Shown: piece by piece, positions 1 to 6,948 of the stretch
How positions within the stretch are numbered: position 1 is the stretch's first letter
Layout: each line of letters starts with the position of its first letter
Source: JAFGED01 sp964551295
GTDB taxonomy: Bacteria; Chloroflexota; Anaerolineae; B4-G1
Direction: 5' to 3'
DNA: 20,790 nt
Assembly (NCBI GenBank): GCA_964551295.1
Contig: CAZKDJ010000055.1
Span: 1-20,790 of the forward strand
The notes under the pieces: model-generated
Database searches by the model: none
What the model saw: the letters and a program-made list of their open reading frames with translations, nothing else
What the model was told of the DNA's origin: nothing
Position numbers and translations under genes: made by a program

Positions 1-513
1 CAGGTCGGCGCGATTATGGGCTTGCAGCCCATCGGGCTGGGCGCGCGCGATAGCCTGCGCGTTGAGGCCGGATTGCCGCTCTATGGTCACGAACTGGCTG
101 GGCCGCTCGATCTGCGCCCAGACGATGCGGGGTTCGCCTCGTACGTCAAGCTGCACAAGCCGTTCTTTATCGGGCGGCGAGCCTACGTTGCTCACGCACA
201 TGAGCGCAAGATGGCGGTGGTGCGTTTCCGTATCGCCAGGAAGGGCGTGCGCGTGCCCAACCTGGAGGACGTGGTGGTGGATAACCACGGGCGCGTCATC
301 GGCCAGGTAACCTCATGCTCGATGGATACGGAGGGGTACCTGGTGGGCCAAGCCTGCATCGATCGGCGGCGGGCCAGGGTGGGTGAGGGGATCAACATCT
401 TTCCGCATCCCACCCGCGAGGACTGGGACAAGCCGTACGAGGCGCTGGAGCTGGGCGATCGGTTGGTGTTACACAGCGAGGCGACGATAGTGAGTCGCTT
501 CCTGCGGCGGTAG
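1..513 (+). CDS. GcvT-like aminomethyltransferase, C-terminal part (5' truncated)
   Basis: The reading frame is open from base 1 and ends at TAG 511-513, so only the last 170 residues are present. Visible is the glycine-cleavage T-protein signature GLGARDSLRVEAGLPLYGHE (GARDxLRxEAGxxLYGHE), followed by a C-terminal beta-barrel-like region with G-x-VTS-C-S-M. Family members transfer a one-carbon unit from a methylamine-type substrate to tetrahydrofolate. The tail (INIFPHPTREDWDKPYEAL) is unlike canonical GcvT ends, so this may be a paralogous aminomethyltransferase-family protein rather than the glycine-cleavage component. No gcvH or gcvP is visible downstream. The ATG at 16 is internal, because the homologous segment clearly continues upstream of it. 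Confidence 0.85.
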   Translation, partial: QVGAIMGLQPIGLGARDSLRVEAGLPLYGHELAGPLDLRPDDAGFASYVKLHKPFFIGRRAYVAHAHERKMAVVRFRIARKGVRVPNLEDVVVDNHGRVIGQVTSCSMDTEGYLVGQACIDRRRARVGEGINIFPHPTREDWDKPYEALELGDRLVLHSEATIVSRFLRR

Positions 514-522
514 AAGGATCGC

Positions 523-540
523 CACGAATTGCACGAATTG
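523..540. repeat. Tandem 9-mer CACGAATTG x2
   Basis: Two perfect head-to-tail copies of CACGAATTG lie just after the stop of the GcvT-like gene. It is a short array of the same general kind as the heptamer arrays elsewhere in the window. No function is visible. Confidence 0.5.
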
Positions 541-591
541 TCACAAGTAAAAGGAAATCGGTACACTACACTTGATTGTGGTCGCTTTGTA

Positions 592-612
592 GGTTGGGTT
601 TGCTACCCGACC
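592..612. repeat. Small imperfect palindrome (GGTTGGGT / ACCCGACC)
   Basis: GGTTGGGT (592-599) and ACCCGACC (605-612) form an 8-bp stem with one G-T wobble and a 5-nt loop. It resembles the palindrome at 12534-12552 in style (GTCGG... arms), so the two may belong to one family of short intergenic palindromes. No T-run follows, which argues against a simple terminator. Confidence 0.4.
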
Positions 613-690
613 CCTAGGCTTGGCTCTATGGAAACCAAGACCATCTCGCGTTGAGAGCCAGCGTTGCCGCTTCGGCGACCCAGGAATTCT

Positions 691-846
691 CAGACTCAGT
701 AGATCCAATTTTCGTCACTCCGAGCGGAGCGAGGAGTCTCCCAATGCAGGGCGGAGATTCTTCGCTACGCTCAGAATGACGGTTTCGCAGGTGATTTTCA
801 TCAACACGCACATGTGCACACCAAGAATTTGGATCTACTGAGACTG
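691..846. mobile_element. Nested palindromic MITE-like element
   Basis: Outer inverted repeats are CAGACTCAGTAGATCCAA (691-708) and its near-perfect reverse complement at 829-846 (17 of 18 match). They enclose a second hairpin, GTCACTCCGAGCGG... (714-741) against 753-780, with 28-nt arms matching at 23 of 28 positions and several differences compensated by G-U pairs. The inner unit is of the widespread repeat type whose chance translation contains HSERSEES. No coding capacity, transposase or obvious target-site duplication is seen, so mobilisation in trans is an inference. The surrounding 514-1049 stretch holds no credible gene. Confidence 0.6.
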
Positions 847-1049
847 TGTCAGCTCAGACAAGGCCTGTTTGTCCATCCAATTCCCGAAGGTCTGCATCTA
901 CGTAGGTTGTCAACACAGTAGGGGTTGGATTGCCAGCACAAGAGGGTAGCAGCAAACTCATCAGAAGTATAGGAACAACAAGGCCTCTCATCGTTCACTC
1001 CGCGGGTTTTAAAAATGTACCTGACCATCTGGTATTTATGGGTGACATC

Positions 1050-2885
1050 TCAGAAGTATACCTCCATCTCGCAGGCTGTGCAGTCAAAGCGCAGCCTGTA
1101 TCTGTGTCCGTCCTCGTCGATCAGATAAAGCGGTTCCTTGAGAAGGGGGGCGTCGTTCTCCCGGGGGCAGAGGCCGAGCTGGTGCTTGATGCAGTACCGG
1201 GTGCGCATCACCCGCTTGCCACGCATATCGAGCCCGGATTCGGCGGCGGGTGCGATCTCTTCCACGCCGTGCCGTCGGTAGAAGGCGGCGGCCTTTTGGT
1301 TTAGGACGTTGCCCAGGTAGGAGAGGGTCTTTTCGGGGTAGGGTGCGTCGTTCTTGCGGAGCGTCGCTCGCAGCACCGGGCGATTGCGCGCCCGCGCTTC
1401 AGCCAGTTTCTCCAGCGTCTCGCGCCGCAGTTGGTTCAAGGCCGAGACCGGCAAGAAGTAGGGCGCTTTCCAGGCGATCTCTAGCTTGGCACAGGCGAAC
1501 GCGGTGTCGCCCGTCTTGCGCAGTTGTTTTTCGACGGTGGACAGCGCTTTTTCCGGCTTTTCCGCTAGTGCTTTCTCTTGGGCTAACTCCTCCACCACGA
1601 CGTTACCGTCTTCGTCGGTAGCCGTGAGGGCGAAACCGGCCTCCGTCTCTTCCAGCGTTAGCCGCATCGCGATCTTGCGCTCGGCGCAGCCCTTCCGCAG
1701 CCGCTTGAGAAAGGCGTGGTCGTGGTTGCGGTAGATGCGCGTACCTTTTTCGATGCCTTCGATCTCTTGCGGCGTGACGATATGCGCGTGCACATTCGTG
1801 CACGTATGCGCGGCGTTGACCACGGTGCCCTGCAGTTCCCTCTTCGCGTTGAAGAAGCAGATGCCGTCGCCGCCGTGGAGCTCGACGTCGGTATCCAGCG
1901 TGAAGGATCTATCCTTCACTGCCGTCACCTGACCCACGAACTCGCCCATCATCTTGGGCGTGTCGATGGACCCCGGCGGCTCGCCGCGCCCGTGCAGGAA
2001 ATAGGTCGTGTAGCCGCGATTGAACGTCTTGGCCAAGTCGGGCTCGAAATCGATCGTACTGTTGCCGGAGGAGCTTTTGTGCAGCCCCTTTTCTTGTAGC
2101 ACCCTTTCAAGCCGGCAGCGGTAGGCGCTGACGACGTTGGCCACGTAGGCCTCGTCCTTCAGCCGCCCCTCGATCTTGAAGCCGGTGACGCCGGCGTCGA
2201 CCAGCTCAGCCAGGTGGTCGGAGAGTTTCAGGTCGCGCAGGGAGAGCAGATGGCGGTCGCGCACCAGAACCTTGCCGCCTGCGTCGACCAGGCTGTAGCG
2301 GCGGCGACAGGGCTGGGCGCACTCGCCGCGGTTGCCGCTGCGTCCGCCCACCGCGTAGCTGAGATAGCACTGTCCACTGTAGCACACGCACAGCGCACCG
2401 TGGACGAAGGACTCGAGCTCGATCGTCGTCGTGGCCTGGCGGATGGCGCGGATCTGTGCCAGGCTCAGCTCGCGGGCCAGGATGGCGCGCCGGAAGCCAA
2501 CGCGTTCGAGAAAGGCCACTCGTTCGGGGGTGTGGTTGTGCATCTGCGTGCTGGCGATGAGGGGCAGCGGCGGGAGGTCGCATTCCAGCAACCCCGCGTC
2601 TTGGATGATCGCCCCGTCCACGCCAATCTCGTGGAGCTGGTGCAGCAGGCGCACGGCCTGTGGCAGCTCGTCGTCGTATAGCAGCGTGTTGACCGTGACG
2701 TACACCTTGGCCCAGTAGGTGTGGGCGTGGCGGGTCAGCGCTTCGATGTCCGTCAGCGGGTTGCCCGCCTTGGCCCGCGCGCCGAAGCGCTCCGCGCCGA
2801 TGTAGACCGCGTCGGCGCCGCAGCCGATGGCGGTCAGGCCGCAGGCTAGGTCGCGTGCCGGGGCGAGCAGTTCGATGGCTGTCAT
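1050..2885 (-). CDS. rlhA: U32-family 23S rRNA C2501 hydroxylation protein RlhA
   Basis: This 611-residue protein aligns by memory with E. coli RlhA (YdcP) along nearly its whole length: N-terminal LLAPARD and GADAVYIG, ASTQMHN, LARELSLAQIRAI, and the U32 signature ESFVHGALCVCYSGQCYLS (residues 158-176). NRGECAQPCRRRY follows, then the DUF3656-type C-terminal half with LNQLRRE and the terminal FDCTACEMEV. Cysteines C166, C173, C189 and C193 match those thought to hold a cluster in this family. RlhA is needed for 5-hydroxycytidine at C2501 of 23S rRNA. The protein stops right after CEMEV, lacking the short extra tail of the E. coli protein. The ATG at 2883-2885 has no Shine-Dalgarno sequence; a promoter-like -10 box lies 9 nt upstream, so the mRNA may be nearly leaderless. 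Confidence 0.92.
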   Translation of the reverse strand: MTAIELLAPARDLACGLTAIGCGADAVYIGAERFGARAKAGNPLTDIEALTRHAHTYWAKVYVTVNTLLYDDELPQAVRLLHQLHEIGVDGAIIQDAGLLECDLPPLPLIASTQMHNHTPERVAFLERVGFRRAILARELSLAQIRAIRQATTTIELESFVHGALCVCYSGQCYLSYAVGGRSGNRGECAQPCRRRYSLVDAGGKVLVRDRHLLSLRDLKLSDHLAELVDAGVTGFKIEGRLKDEAYVANVVSAYRCRLERVLQEKGLHKSSSGNSTIDFEPDLAKTFNRGYTTYFLHGRGEPPGSIDTPKMMGEFVGQVTAVKDRSFTLDTDVELHGGDGICFFNAKRELQGTVVNAAHTCTNVHAHIVTPQEIEGIEKGTRIYRNHDHAFLKRLRKGCAERKIAMRLTLEETEAGFALTATDEDGNVVVEELAQEKALAEKPEKALSTVEKQLRKTGDTAFACAKLEIAWKAPYFLPVSALNQLRRETLEKLAEARARNRPVLRATLRKNDAPYPEKTLSYLGNVLNQKAAAFYRRHGVEEIAPAAESGLDMRGKRVMRTRYCIKHQLGLCPRENDAPLLKEPLYLIDEDGHRYRLRFDCTACEMEVYF

Positions 2886-2894
2886 GGTGATACC

Positions 2895-2924
2895 ATTTTA
2901 CCGCAAAGACGTAAAGGCCGCCAA
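2895..2924 (-). promoter_or_regulatory. Candidate promoter for rlhA
   Basis: Read on the minus strand: TTGGCG (2919-2924), 18-bp spacer, TAAAAT (2895-2900). The -10 box ends only 9 nt before the ATG, which would give a leader of a few nucleotides. The boxes lie within a degenerate copy of a repeat (see 2903-2939), so the assignment is tentative. Confidence 0.35.
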
Positions 2925-2939
2925 GATTCTTCTCTTTGC
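2903..2939. repeat. Degenerate palindromic repeat with GCAAAGA/TCTTTGC arms
   Basis: GCAAAGA (2903-2909) and TCTTTGC (2933-2939) are perfect 7-bp arms around 23 nt containing CCGCCAAGATTCTT. This matches the style of the CGCAAAGACG-type intergenic repeats seen in many bacterial genomes. A related piece (TTGGCG...AAAGATTCTTACC) follows at about 2961-2981. Confidence 0.4.
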
Positions 2940-3076
2940 ATTCGGGCGTGCCTGCCTTGGCGATGAAAAAGATTCTTACCCAGGCTCCTGTAGCATCGCC
3001 CACACTTGCGCGCCGAGCTTGGGCACTTGCTTTTCAGTGTAGGCTAGAGATAATATGAACCAGCCGGGGCTGTGTG

Positions 3077-3634
3077 TCAGTAGTACATGCTTGGGCAGAG
3101 CACCTTACCTGCTTCTGATACCTCTATGCCCTCGAACGCGAGCAGGGCGCGCTTCATGGCCAAGCCGCCCTGGTAGCCACCCAGCCCGCCATTCGACCTG
3201 ATCGCCCGGTGGCAGGGGATGACGATGGGAAAGGGATTTCGCGCCAGGGCGCTGCCCACCGCCCGCGCGCCGTTCTTGATGCCCAAATGCTCGGCAATCC
3301 TGCCGTAGGTGCTGATCCATCCGCGCGGTATCCCGTGCTCAGCCAGGAGAACGCTGCGCTGAAACTCGGAGCAGGTTTCGAGGGCCATCAAGTCTAGTGC
3401 CAAGCCAATCGCTTGTCCCTCGAGGAAGCCTTGGATTTGCTGGCCGAGACTGACTATGGCTGGATGCGACCGACGATTGGCGTCAGGGAAGTTCATTCGG
3501 ACTGCATCCTCGGAAGAAGCGCGTGCATTTGAGAGAAAAATCCGATAGATTCTTGGCCTGTCCTCGTTCTCTCGCCAGACGACGCCGAACGTGCCAAACG
3601 GGGAGGACAGCGTGATATAGTAGGTGGGCGTCAT
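3077..3634 (-). CDS. ogt: Methylated-DNA--protein-cysteine methyltransferase
   Basis: The 185-residue protein has the full C-terminal alkyltransferase domain: FQRSVL, GWISTYGRIAEHLG (helix-turn-helix region), then RAVGSALARNPFPIVIPCHR with the acceptor Cys141 in PCHR. R124 occupies the position of the nucleotide-flipping arginine finger, and G-G-L-G-G-Y-x-G-G-L follows. It removes alkyl groups from O6-alkylguanine by irreversible transfer to Cys141. The N-terminal ~85 residues are a variable cap, typical of Ogt/MGMT. The ATG at 3634 has no clear Shine-Dalgarno sequence. The gene lies 48 bp downstream of the HELTH membrane-protein gene on the same strand, so co-transcription is possible. The choice between ogt and adaB naming is not resolvable here; there is no Ada domain. 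Confidence 0.92.
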   Translation of the reverse strand: MTPTYYITLSSPFGTFGVVWRENEDRPRIYRIFLSNARASSEDAVRMNFPDANRRSHPAIVSLGQQIQGFLEGQAIGLALDLMALETCSEFQRSVLLAEHGIPRGWISTYGRIAEHLGIKNGARAVGSALARNPFPIVIPCHRAIRSNGGLGGYQGGLAMKRALLAFEGIEVSEAGKVLCPSMYY

Positions 3635-3682
3635 CGCATGTGGCCGTGGCGAGCTACTGCAGACTCAACCAGTCCGCTCATC

Positions 3683-4450
3683 TCATCCTCCGGGGAGAAA
3701 CCCCAGGGCCCTCAATTGCTGGATCACGAATGTGATTGCGCCTCTATACATTTCGCGGCTCTGTTCGAGGAATCCTCCGAGGTGTTCGCCGACGTTTGGC
3801 CAGTGCTGGTGGAGCACGGCTTTGACGAGGGCCAGGGAGAGCAGGTTGAACAGGATGATGACCACGTAGGAGAGTATGCATCCCATTCTTCTTACGTCTC
3901 CCGATTTTTGTCCCAGTCTTTGTAGCAACAGCTCGTATACCATCGAGACGTAGTGGAAGGCCATGCTGAATCCGATCAAAAAGTCGATCGCTTCACCGGC
4001 GAACGACGACATCACGAGTCTCAACGGCAGCAGGGGCAGGGTGAAGAGGGGCAAATAGTAGGGAGCCAGGTAGACGAGCCAGTCGAGCACATAACTGGCG
4101 TTGAGCCACTTGGCATATGAAGCGGAGCCGGGATTGATCGTGGGGTTGCTGATCAACATCTCGTCGATGGGTTTGCCGAGGAACATGGCGGCGAAGGAAT
4201 GCGTCAGTTCGTGTCTCAGCACACGGATGAATTGCAGATGGGCCTGAAGCTGCCCTTCGGTGTACCAGATAGCGCCGTGCAGTAGAAAATAGCACACAAA
4301 GCCGATCGCGAAAAAGTCCAGCGCACGGATGTCGAGGTTCCATGACAGGAAGGCGAGCGTCTCCAGGCCACAAGAATAGATCGCTGGCCCCAATAGGAGC
4401 AGCAGGAGAATTGCGATCGGCTTGAACAGCCTCCCCAGTAGGTTTCTCAT
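3683..4450 (-). CDS. Multi-pass membrane protein with HELTH zinc-protease motif (M50-like)
   Basis: The 255-residue protein has roughly six hydrophobic segments (about 10-32, 42-62, 119-147, 152-172, 190-212). The sequence VLRHELTHSFAAMFLGKPID puts an HExxH motif (H80, E81, H84) at the edge of a membrane segment, followed by a small-residue helix and a glycine. That layout recalls intramembrane M50/M50B metallopeptidases. A third ligand is not certain; D123, D156 and H166 are candidates, and no classic NxxPxxxxDG motif is seen. The substrate is unknown. The start is supported by GGAG 7 nt before the ATG. A non-proteolytic role or a different HExxH membrane family remains possible. Confidence 0.65.
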   Translation of the reverse strand: MRNLLGRLFKPIAILLLLLLGPAIYSCGLETLAFLSWNLDIRALDFFAIGFVCYFLLHGAIWYTEGQLQAHLQFIRVLRHELTHSFAAMFLGKPIDEMLISNPTINPGSASYAKWLNASYVLDWLVYLAPYYLPLFTLPLLPLRLVMSSFAGEAIDFLIGFSMAFHYVSMVYELLLQRLGQKSGDVRRMGCILSYVVIILFNLLSLALVKAVLHQHWPNVGEHLGGFLEQSREMYRGAITFVIQQLRALGFLPGG

Positions 4451-4520
4451 CCTTCGTCTCCGGTAAAGCTATGTTACCACGATCAGGACGTCCTGCCAAC
4501 TCGCAATTAGCCTGCTTCAA

Positions 4521-4561
4521 AGACAGAAGCTGTCTCCCACCTGGCCTCCTCCTTCGGTGGG
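4521..4561. repeat. Two adjacent inverted repeats in the divergent intergenic region
   Basis: AGACAG-AAG-CTGTCT (4521-4535) is a perfect 6-bp stem with a 3-nt loop. It abuts CCCACC (4536-4541) paired with GGTGGG (4556-4561). They lie between the minus-strand HELTH gene and the plus-strand EFR1-like gene, 40-80 bp upstream of the latter's promoter. They could be an operator or a small structured RNA segment; no T-run follows. Confidence 0.35.
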
Positions 4562-4599
4562 CTCTGGACGGGCAAAAGTGGTGATGGCCCTATCTCTGT

Positions 4600-4627
4600 T
4601 TGTGCGGAGAGTGTTGCCGTGTATAAT
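4600..4627 (+). promoter_or_regulatory. Promoter of the EFR1-like gene
   Basis: TTGTGC (4600-4605), 16-bp spacer, perfect TATAAT (4622-4627). The predicted transcription start is about 20 nt before the ATG, and the leader contains the Shine-Dalgarno sequence GGGAG (4645-4649). Confidence 0.65.
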
Positions 4628-4654
4628 GGGGGTCTGAATTTCTAGGGAGAAAAG

Positions 4655-5461
4655 ATGACTATGAAAACTGCATTATACTATTTCACTGGCACGGGGAATT
4701 CCCTGTGGTTGGCCAAGCTGTTGCAAGAGTTGATCCCCGATTGTGAACTCAGGGCGATTGCACAGGCTGTTACCGAGAATTCGCTTGTCGTGCAAGAAGA
4801 GAAGGTAGGGTTCGTGTTCCCGCTCTACTTCTATGGCTTGCCCGAGATTGTTCTACGCTTTATCCGGGAAGGCGATCTATCGGCGGCGAAATACACCTTT
4901 GTTGTCATTACCCACGGCGGGCCACCTGTTGTCGAAGGCGGGGTCATCGAGCAAGTGGAAGCGCTCCTGGAGGCAAAAGGGCTTACGCTCGACGCCAGCT
5001 TTATGCAGTGGATGCCGGGGAATTTCATCCTAATGTATGGCGGTATGCCGCGCTTCATCCAAAGCTTTCTGCTGAAAAATGCCGAGCGGAGGGCTGGCAG
5101 AGTTGCCAAAATCATATCAGATGGTCGCTGCCGCCACGAGCGTGGCAATCCCCTGATCACCAAGACGATAGCGGCCAAGGAGTATGAAAAGTGGTTGCCC
5201 ACCGTGTTCACGCGGGATGAGGGCTTTTGGGTGACCGATGCCTGCAACGGGTGTGGGACGTGTGAGAAAGTGTGCCCTGTGGGAAACGTTCGGCTTGAGG
5301 AGGGTTTGCCGCGATGGCATCACATGTGTCAGCAGTGCCTGGCCTGCATTCAGTACTGTCCCAAGGAAGCGATCCAATACGAAGATGTGACGCAGAAGCG
5401 AAGACGCTATCGCAACCCGTACGTAAAAGTCAGCGAGATCATGCGGCAGAGCTCGTGCTGA
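4655..5461 (+). CDS. EFR1-family flavodoxin / 2x[4Fe-4S] ferredoxin protein
   Basis: The 268-residue protein has two parts. Residues 1-150 are flavodoxin-like, beginning with the FMN phosphate loop YFTGTGNS (9-16) and including FPLYFYGLPEI and ITHGGPP. Residues 195-240 carry two clostridial ferredoxin motifs, C197-x2-C200-x2-C203-x3-C207P and C225-x2-C228-x2-C231-x3-C235P, which should hold two [4Fe-4S] clusters. Such proteins pass electrons between FMN and iron-sulfur centres, probably in the cytoplasm; the partner is unknown. Of the two possible ATGs (4655, 4661) the first is better placed, 5 nt after GGGAG. The gene stands alone and ends 7 bp from the convergent radical SAM gene. Lineages with this fold are usually anaerobic or facultative. 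Confidence 0.88.
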   Translation: MTMKTALYYFTGTGNSLWLAKLLQELIPDCELRAIAQAVTENSLVVQEEKVGFVFPLYFYGLPEIVLRFIREGDLSAAKYTFVVITHGGPPVVEGGVIEQVEALLEAKGLTLDASFMQWMPGNFILMYGGMPRFIQSFLLKNAERRAGRVAKIISDGRCRHERGNPLITKTIAAKEYEKWLPTVFTRDEGFWVTDACNGCGTCEKVCPVGNVRLEEGLPRWHHMCQQCLACIQYCPKEAIQYEDVTQKRRRYRNPYVKVSEIMRQSSC

Positions 5462-5468
5462 TTCCTCT

Positions 5469-6737
5469 TCACTCTGACGGCTTCTGATCGCGAAAGTGGG
5501 CAATTGTCCCGGCGGCGGCCTGCTGCCTGCGCCATTGGCCAAAGTGCTGGCCCTTGCCGGTCAGATGATCCAGCAGACCGAGCGTCTCCTGGTCGATGCG
5601 TCCCGGTGGCGCATCCGCCCACGGCGTGCCCGCCAGCGGCATAAATACGTGGCTGTGAATCCGGGATCCCATCTCTGCCAGGTCGGCGATCACCCGGCGC
5701 GTCTGCTCCCTGTCCTCGTCATTCTCGCCCGGCATGCCAAAGATGAAATCGACGCTGGCGCCGAGTCCGCACTCCAGCGTGATCTCTGCCGCGCGGTAGA
5801 CATCGTCGACGGTGTTGCCGCGGTGGCACAGGTCCAGCATGCGCTGGCTGCCGGACTGGGCGCCGATAAAGATGTTGTCATTGGTGGCGTACGCTTGCAC
5901 CATCGCGACCGCCTCCCGGCTGACCGACTCTGGCCGCACCTCCGAGGGGAAGGAGCCCAGGTAGGTGCGCTCCTTCCCCACCACCGCGTTCACTCCGCGT
6001 AGCATTTGCTCCAGCAAATCAAGGCGCTGCTGCTTGCCACCGGAGCCGTACATGAACGCATCGGGAGTGATAAAGCGGATGTGTGACTTGTCGTGTCGGT
6101 GTGACACCTCGGCCCACTCGACGATGCCTTCCACGCTGCGGTGGCGCATCGATGCGCCAAAGAGATACGTCGCCTGGCAGTACTTGCACCCCCAGGGACA
6201 GCCGCGGGTGATCTCGATAGAGGAAAAGAGGCGAAAGCGCTTGGCGAAAGGAGGATAGTTGTCCAGGTCTCTCACTCTTGGCGAGCGCCCAGTAGCGTAC
6301 ACTTCTGTCCCATCGCGATAGACGATTCCCTCGATGTGCCGGAGATCTGAACCCGCGTACAGGGCGTGCAGCAGCGCCGGGAAACTGATCTCGCCCTCGC
6401 CCACGACGACCACGTCAAATCCCATATCCAGCGTCTGGCGTGGTGCGCCGCTGGGGTGGGGGCCGCCGGCGATCAGAGTGACATTGCCCGATCGCCGGAG
6501 GTCGCGCACCTCCTGGAGCACGCGTGGGGCTTTGGAGGTGGTGAAGGAGAACCCCACGACGACTTTTGCATAGTCGTTCGCCAGTGCTTCGATCTGCTCG
6601 TTCAGACCCAAGCGAGGCTTCAACAGGCGGATTTCCAGGTCGTGGAAACAGGCGTCCGCCTCGACGGCCCCGATCAAGGCCGAGAGGCTCTGTTTGTTGT
6701 GGTTGCCGAACACAAAGGCCAGGGCGTGATTTGCCAT
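5469..6737 (-). CDS. Radical SAM protein with B12-binding-like N-terminal domain
   Basis: The 422-residue protein has a Rossmann-type N-terminal domain (about 1-140) with VVVGFSF, IAGGPHPSG (89-97) and VVVGEGE (110-116), as in B12-binding radical SAM proteins but without the DxHxxG cobalamin-ligating motif. The radical SAM core follows: EITRGCPWGCKYC gives C180-x3-C184-x2-C187 for the [4Fe-4S] cluster and SAM, then IGAQSGS, GASVDFIFGMPGE and HVFMPLAGTPW. The layout resembles the archaeal-type 'B12-binding domain/radical SAM domain protein, MJ_1487 family'. The reaction is unknown, and no neighbour suggests a substrate. A promoter with TATAAT lies so close that the transcript would be nearly leaderless, and no Shine-Dalgarno sequence precedes the ATG. 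Confidence 0.87.
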   Translation of the reverse strand: MANHALAFVFGNHNKQSLSALIGAVEADACFHDLEIRLLKPRLGLNEQIEALANDYAKVVVGFSFTTSKAPRVLQEVRDLRRSGNVTLIAGGPHPSGAPRQTLDMGFDVVVVGEGEISFPALLHALYAGSDLRHIEGIVYRDGTEVYATGRSPRVRDLDNYPPFAKRFRLFSSIEITRGCPWGCKYCQATYLFGASMRHRSVEGIVEWAEVSHRHDKSHIRFITPDAFMYGSGGKQQRLDLLEQMLRGVNAVVGKERTYLGSFPSEVRPESVSREAVAMVQAYATNDNIFIGAQSGSQRMLDLCHRGNTVDDVYRAAEITLECGLGASVDFIFGMPGENDEDREQTRRVIADLAEMGSRIHSHVFMPLAGTPWADAPPGRIDQETLGLLDHLTGKGQHFGQWRRQQAAAGTIAHFRDQKPSE

Positions 6738-6748
6738 ACGTCTTGCGC

Positions 6749-6776
6749 ATTATAGCAGCGGGGGCACGCTTGACAA
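6749..6776 (-). promoter_or_regulatory. Promoter of the radical SAM gene (leaderless-type spacing)
   Basis: Read on the minus strand: TTGTCA (6771-6776), 16-bp spacer, perfect TATAAT (6749-6754). Only 11 nt separate the -10 box from the ATG at 6737, so the predicted transcript has a leader of about 4-5 nt and no ribosome-binding site. Confidence 0.65.
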
Positions 6777-6948
6777 GGCGGCTGATGAAGAGACAGACCC
6801 GCGTGGGGCACTTGCAGAGTAAAGGCCCGGCAATGTGTTGCATTTGTCGAGATTCATGGTACATTTTAGATCAGGTGCAGAGCGGGCACGGGTGGGTGAT
6901 GTCAGCCGTCTGGTCCGTGACATAGATTAAAATTCTGGGAGAGATAGC

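Noticed and set aside
620..841. ORFs of 61-73 residues on both strands containing HSERSEES-like peptides
   Set aside because: They are translations of a palindromic repeat; there is no ribosome-binding site and no protein-like composition.
961..1060. 11-nt direct repeat TCAGAAGTATA at 961 and 1050 as an attachment site or target duplication
   Set aside because: It is short, one copy overlaps the rlhA stop codon, and no element boundaries coincide with it; chance is likely.
1250..1621. Long plus-strand ORFs opposite rlhA and similar shadows opposite or within other GC-rich genes
   Set aside because: They are antisense or out-of-frame shadows with Arg/Ala/Pro-rich composition and no family signature.
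3062..3073. CAGCC-GG-GGCTG hairpin after the ogt stop as a terminator
   Set aside because: The stem is only 5 bp with a 2-nt loop and no T-run follows.
4521..4561. T-box or intrinsic terminator between the divergent genes
   Set aside because: The stems are clear but there is no TGGNACC-like element and no T-run.
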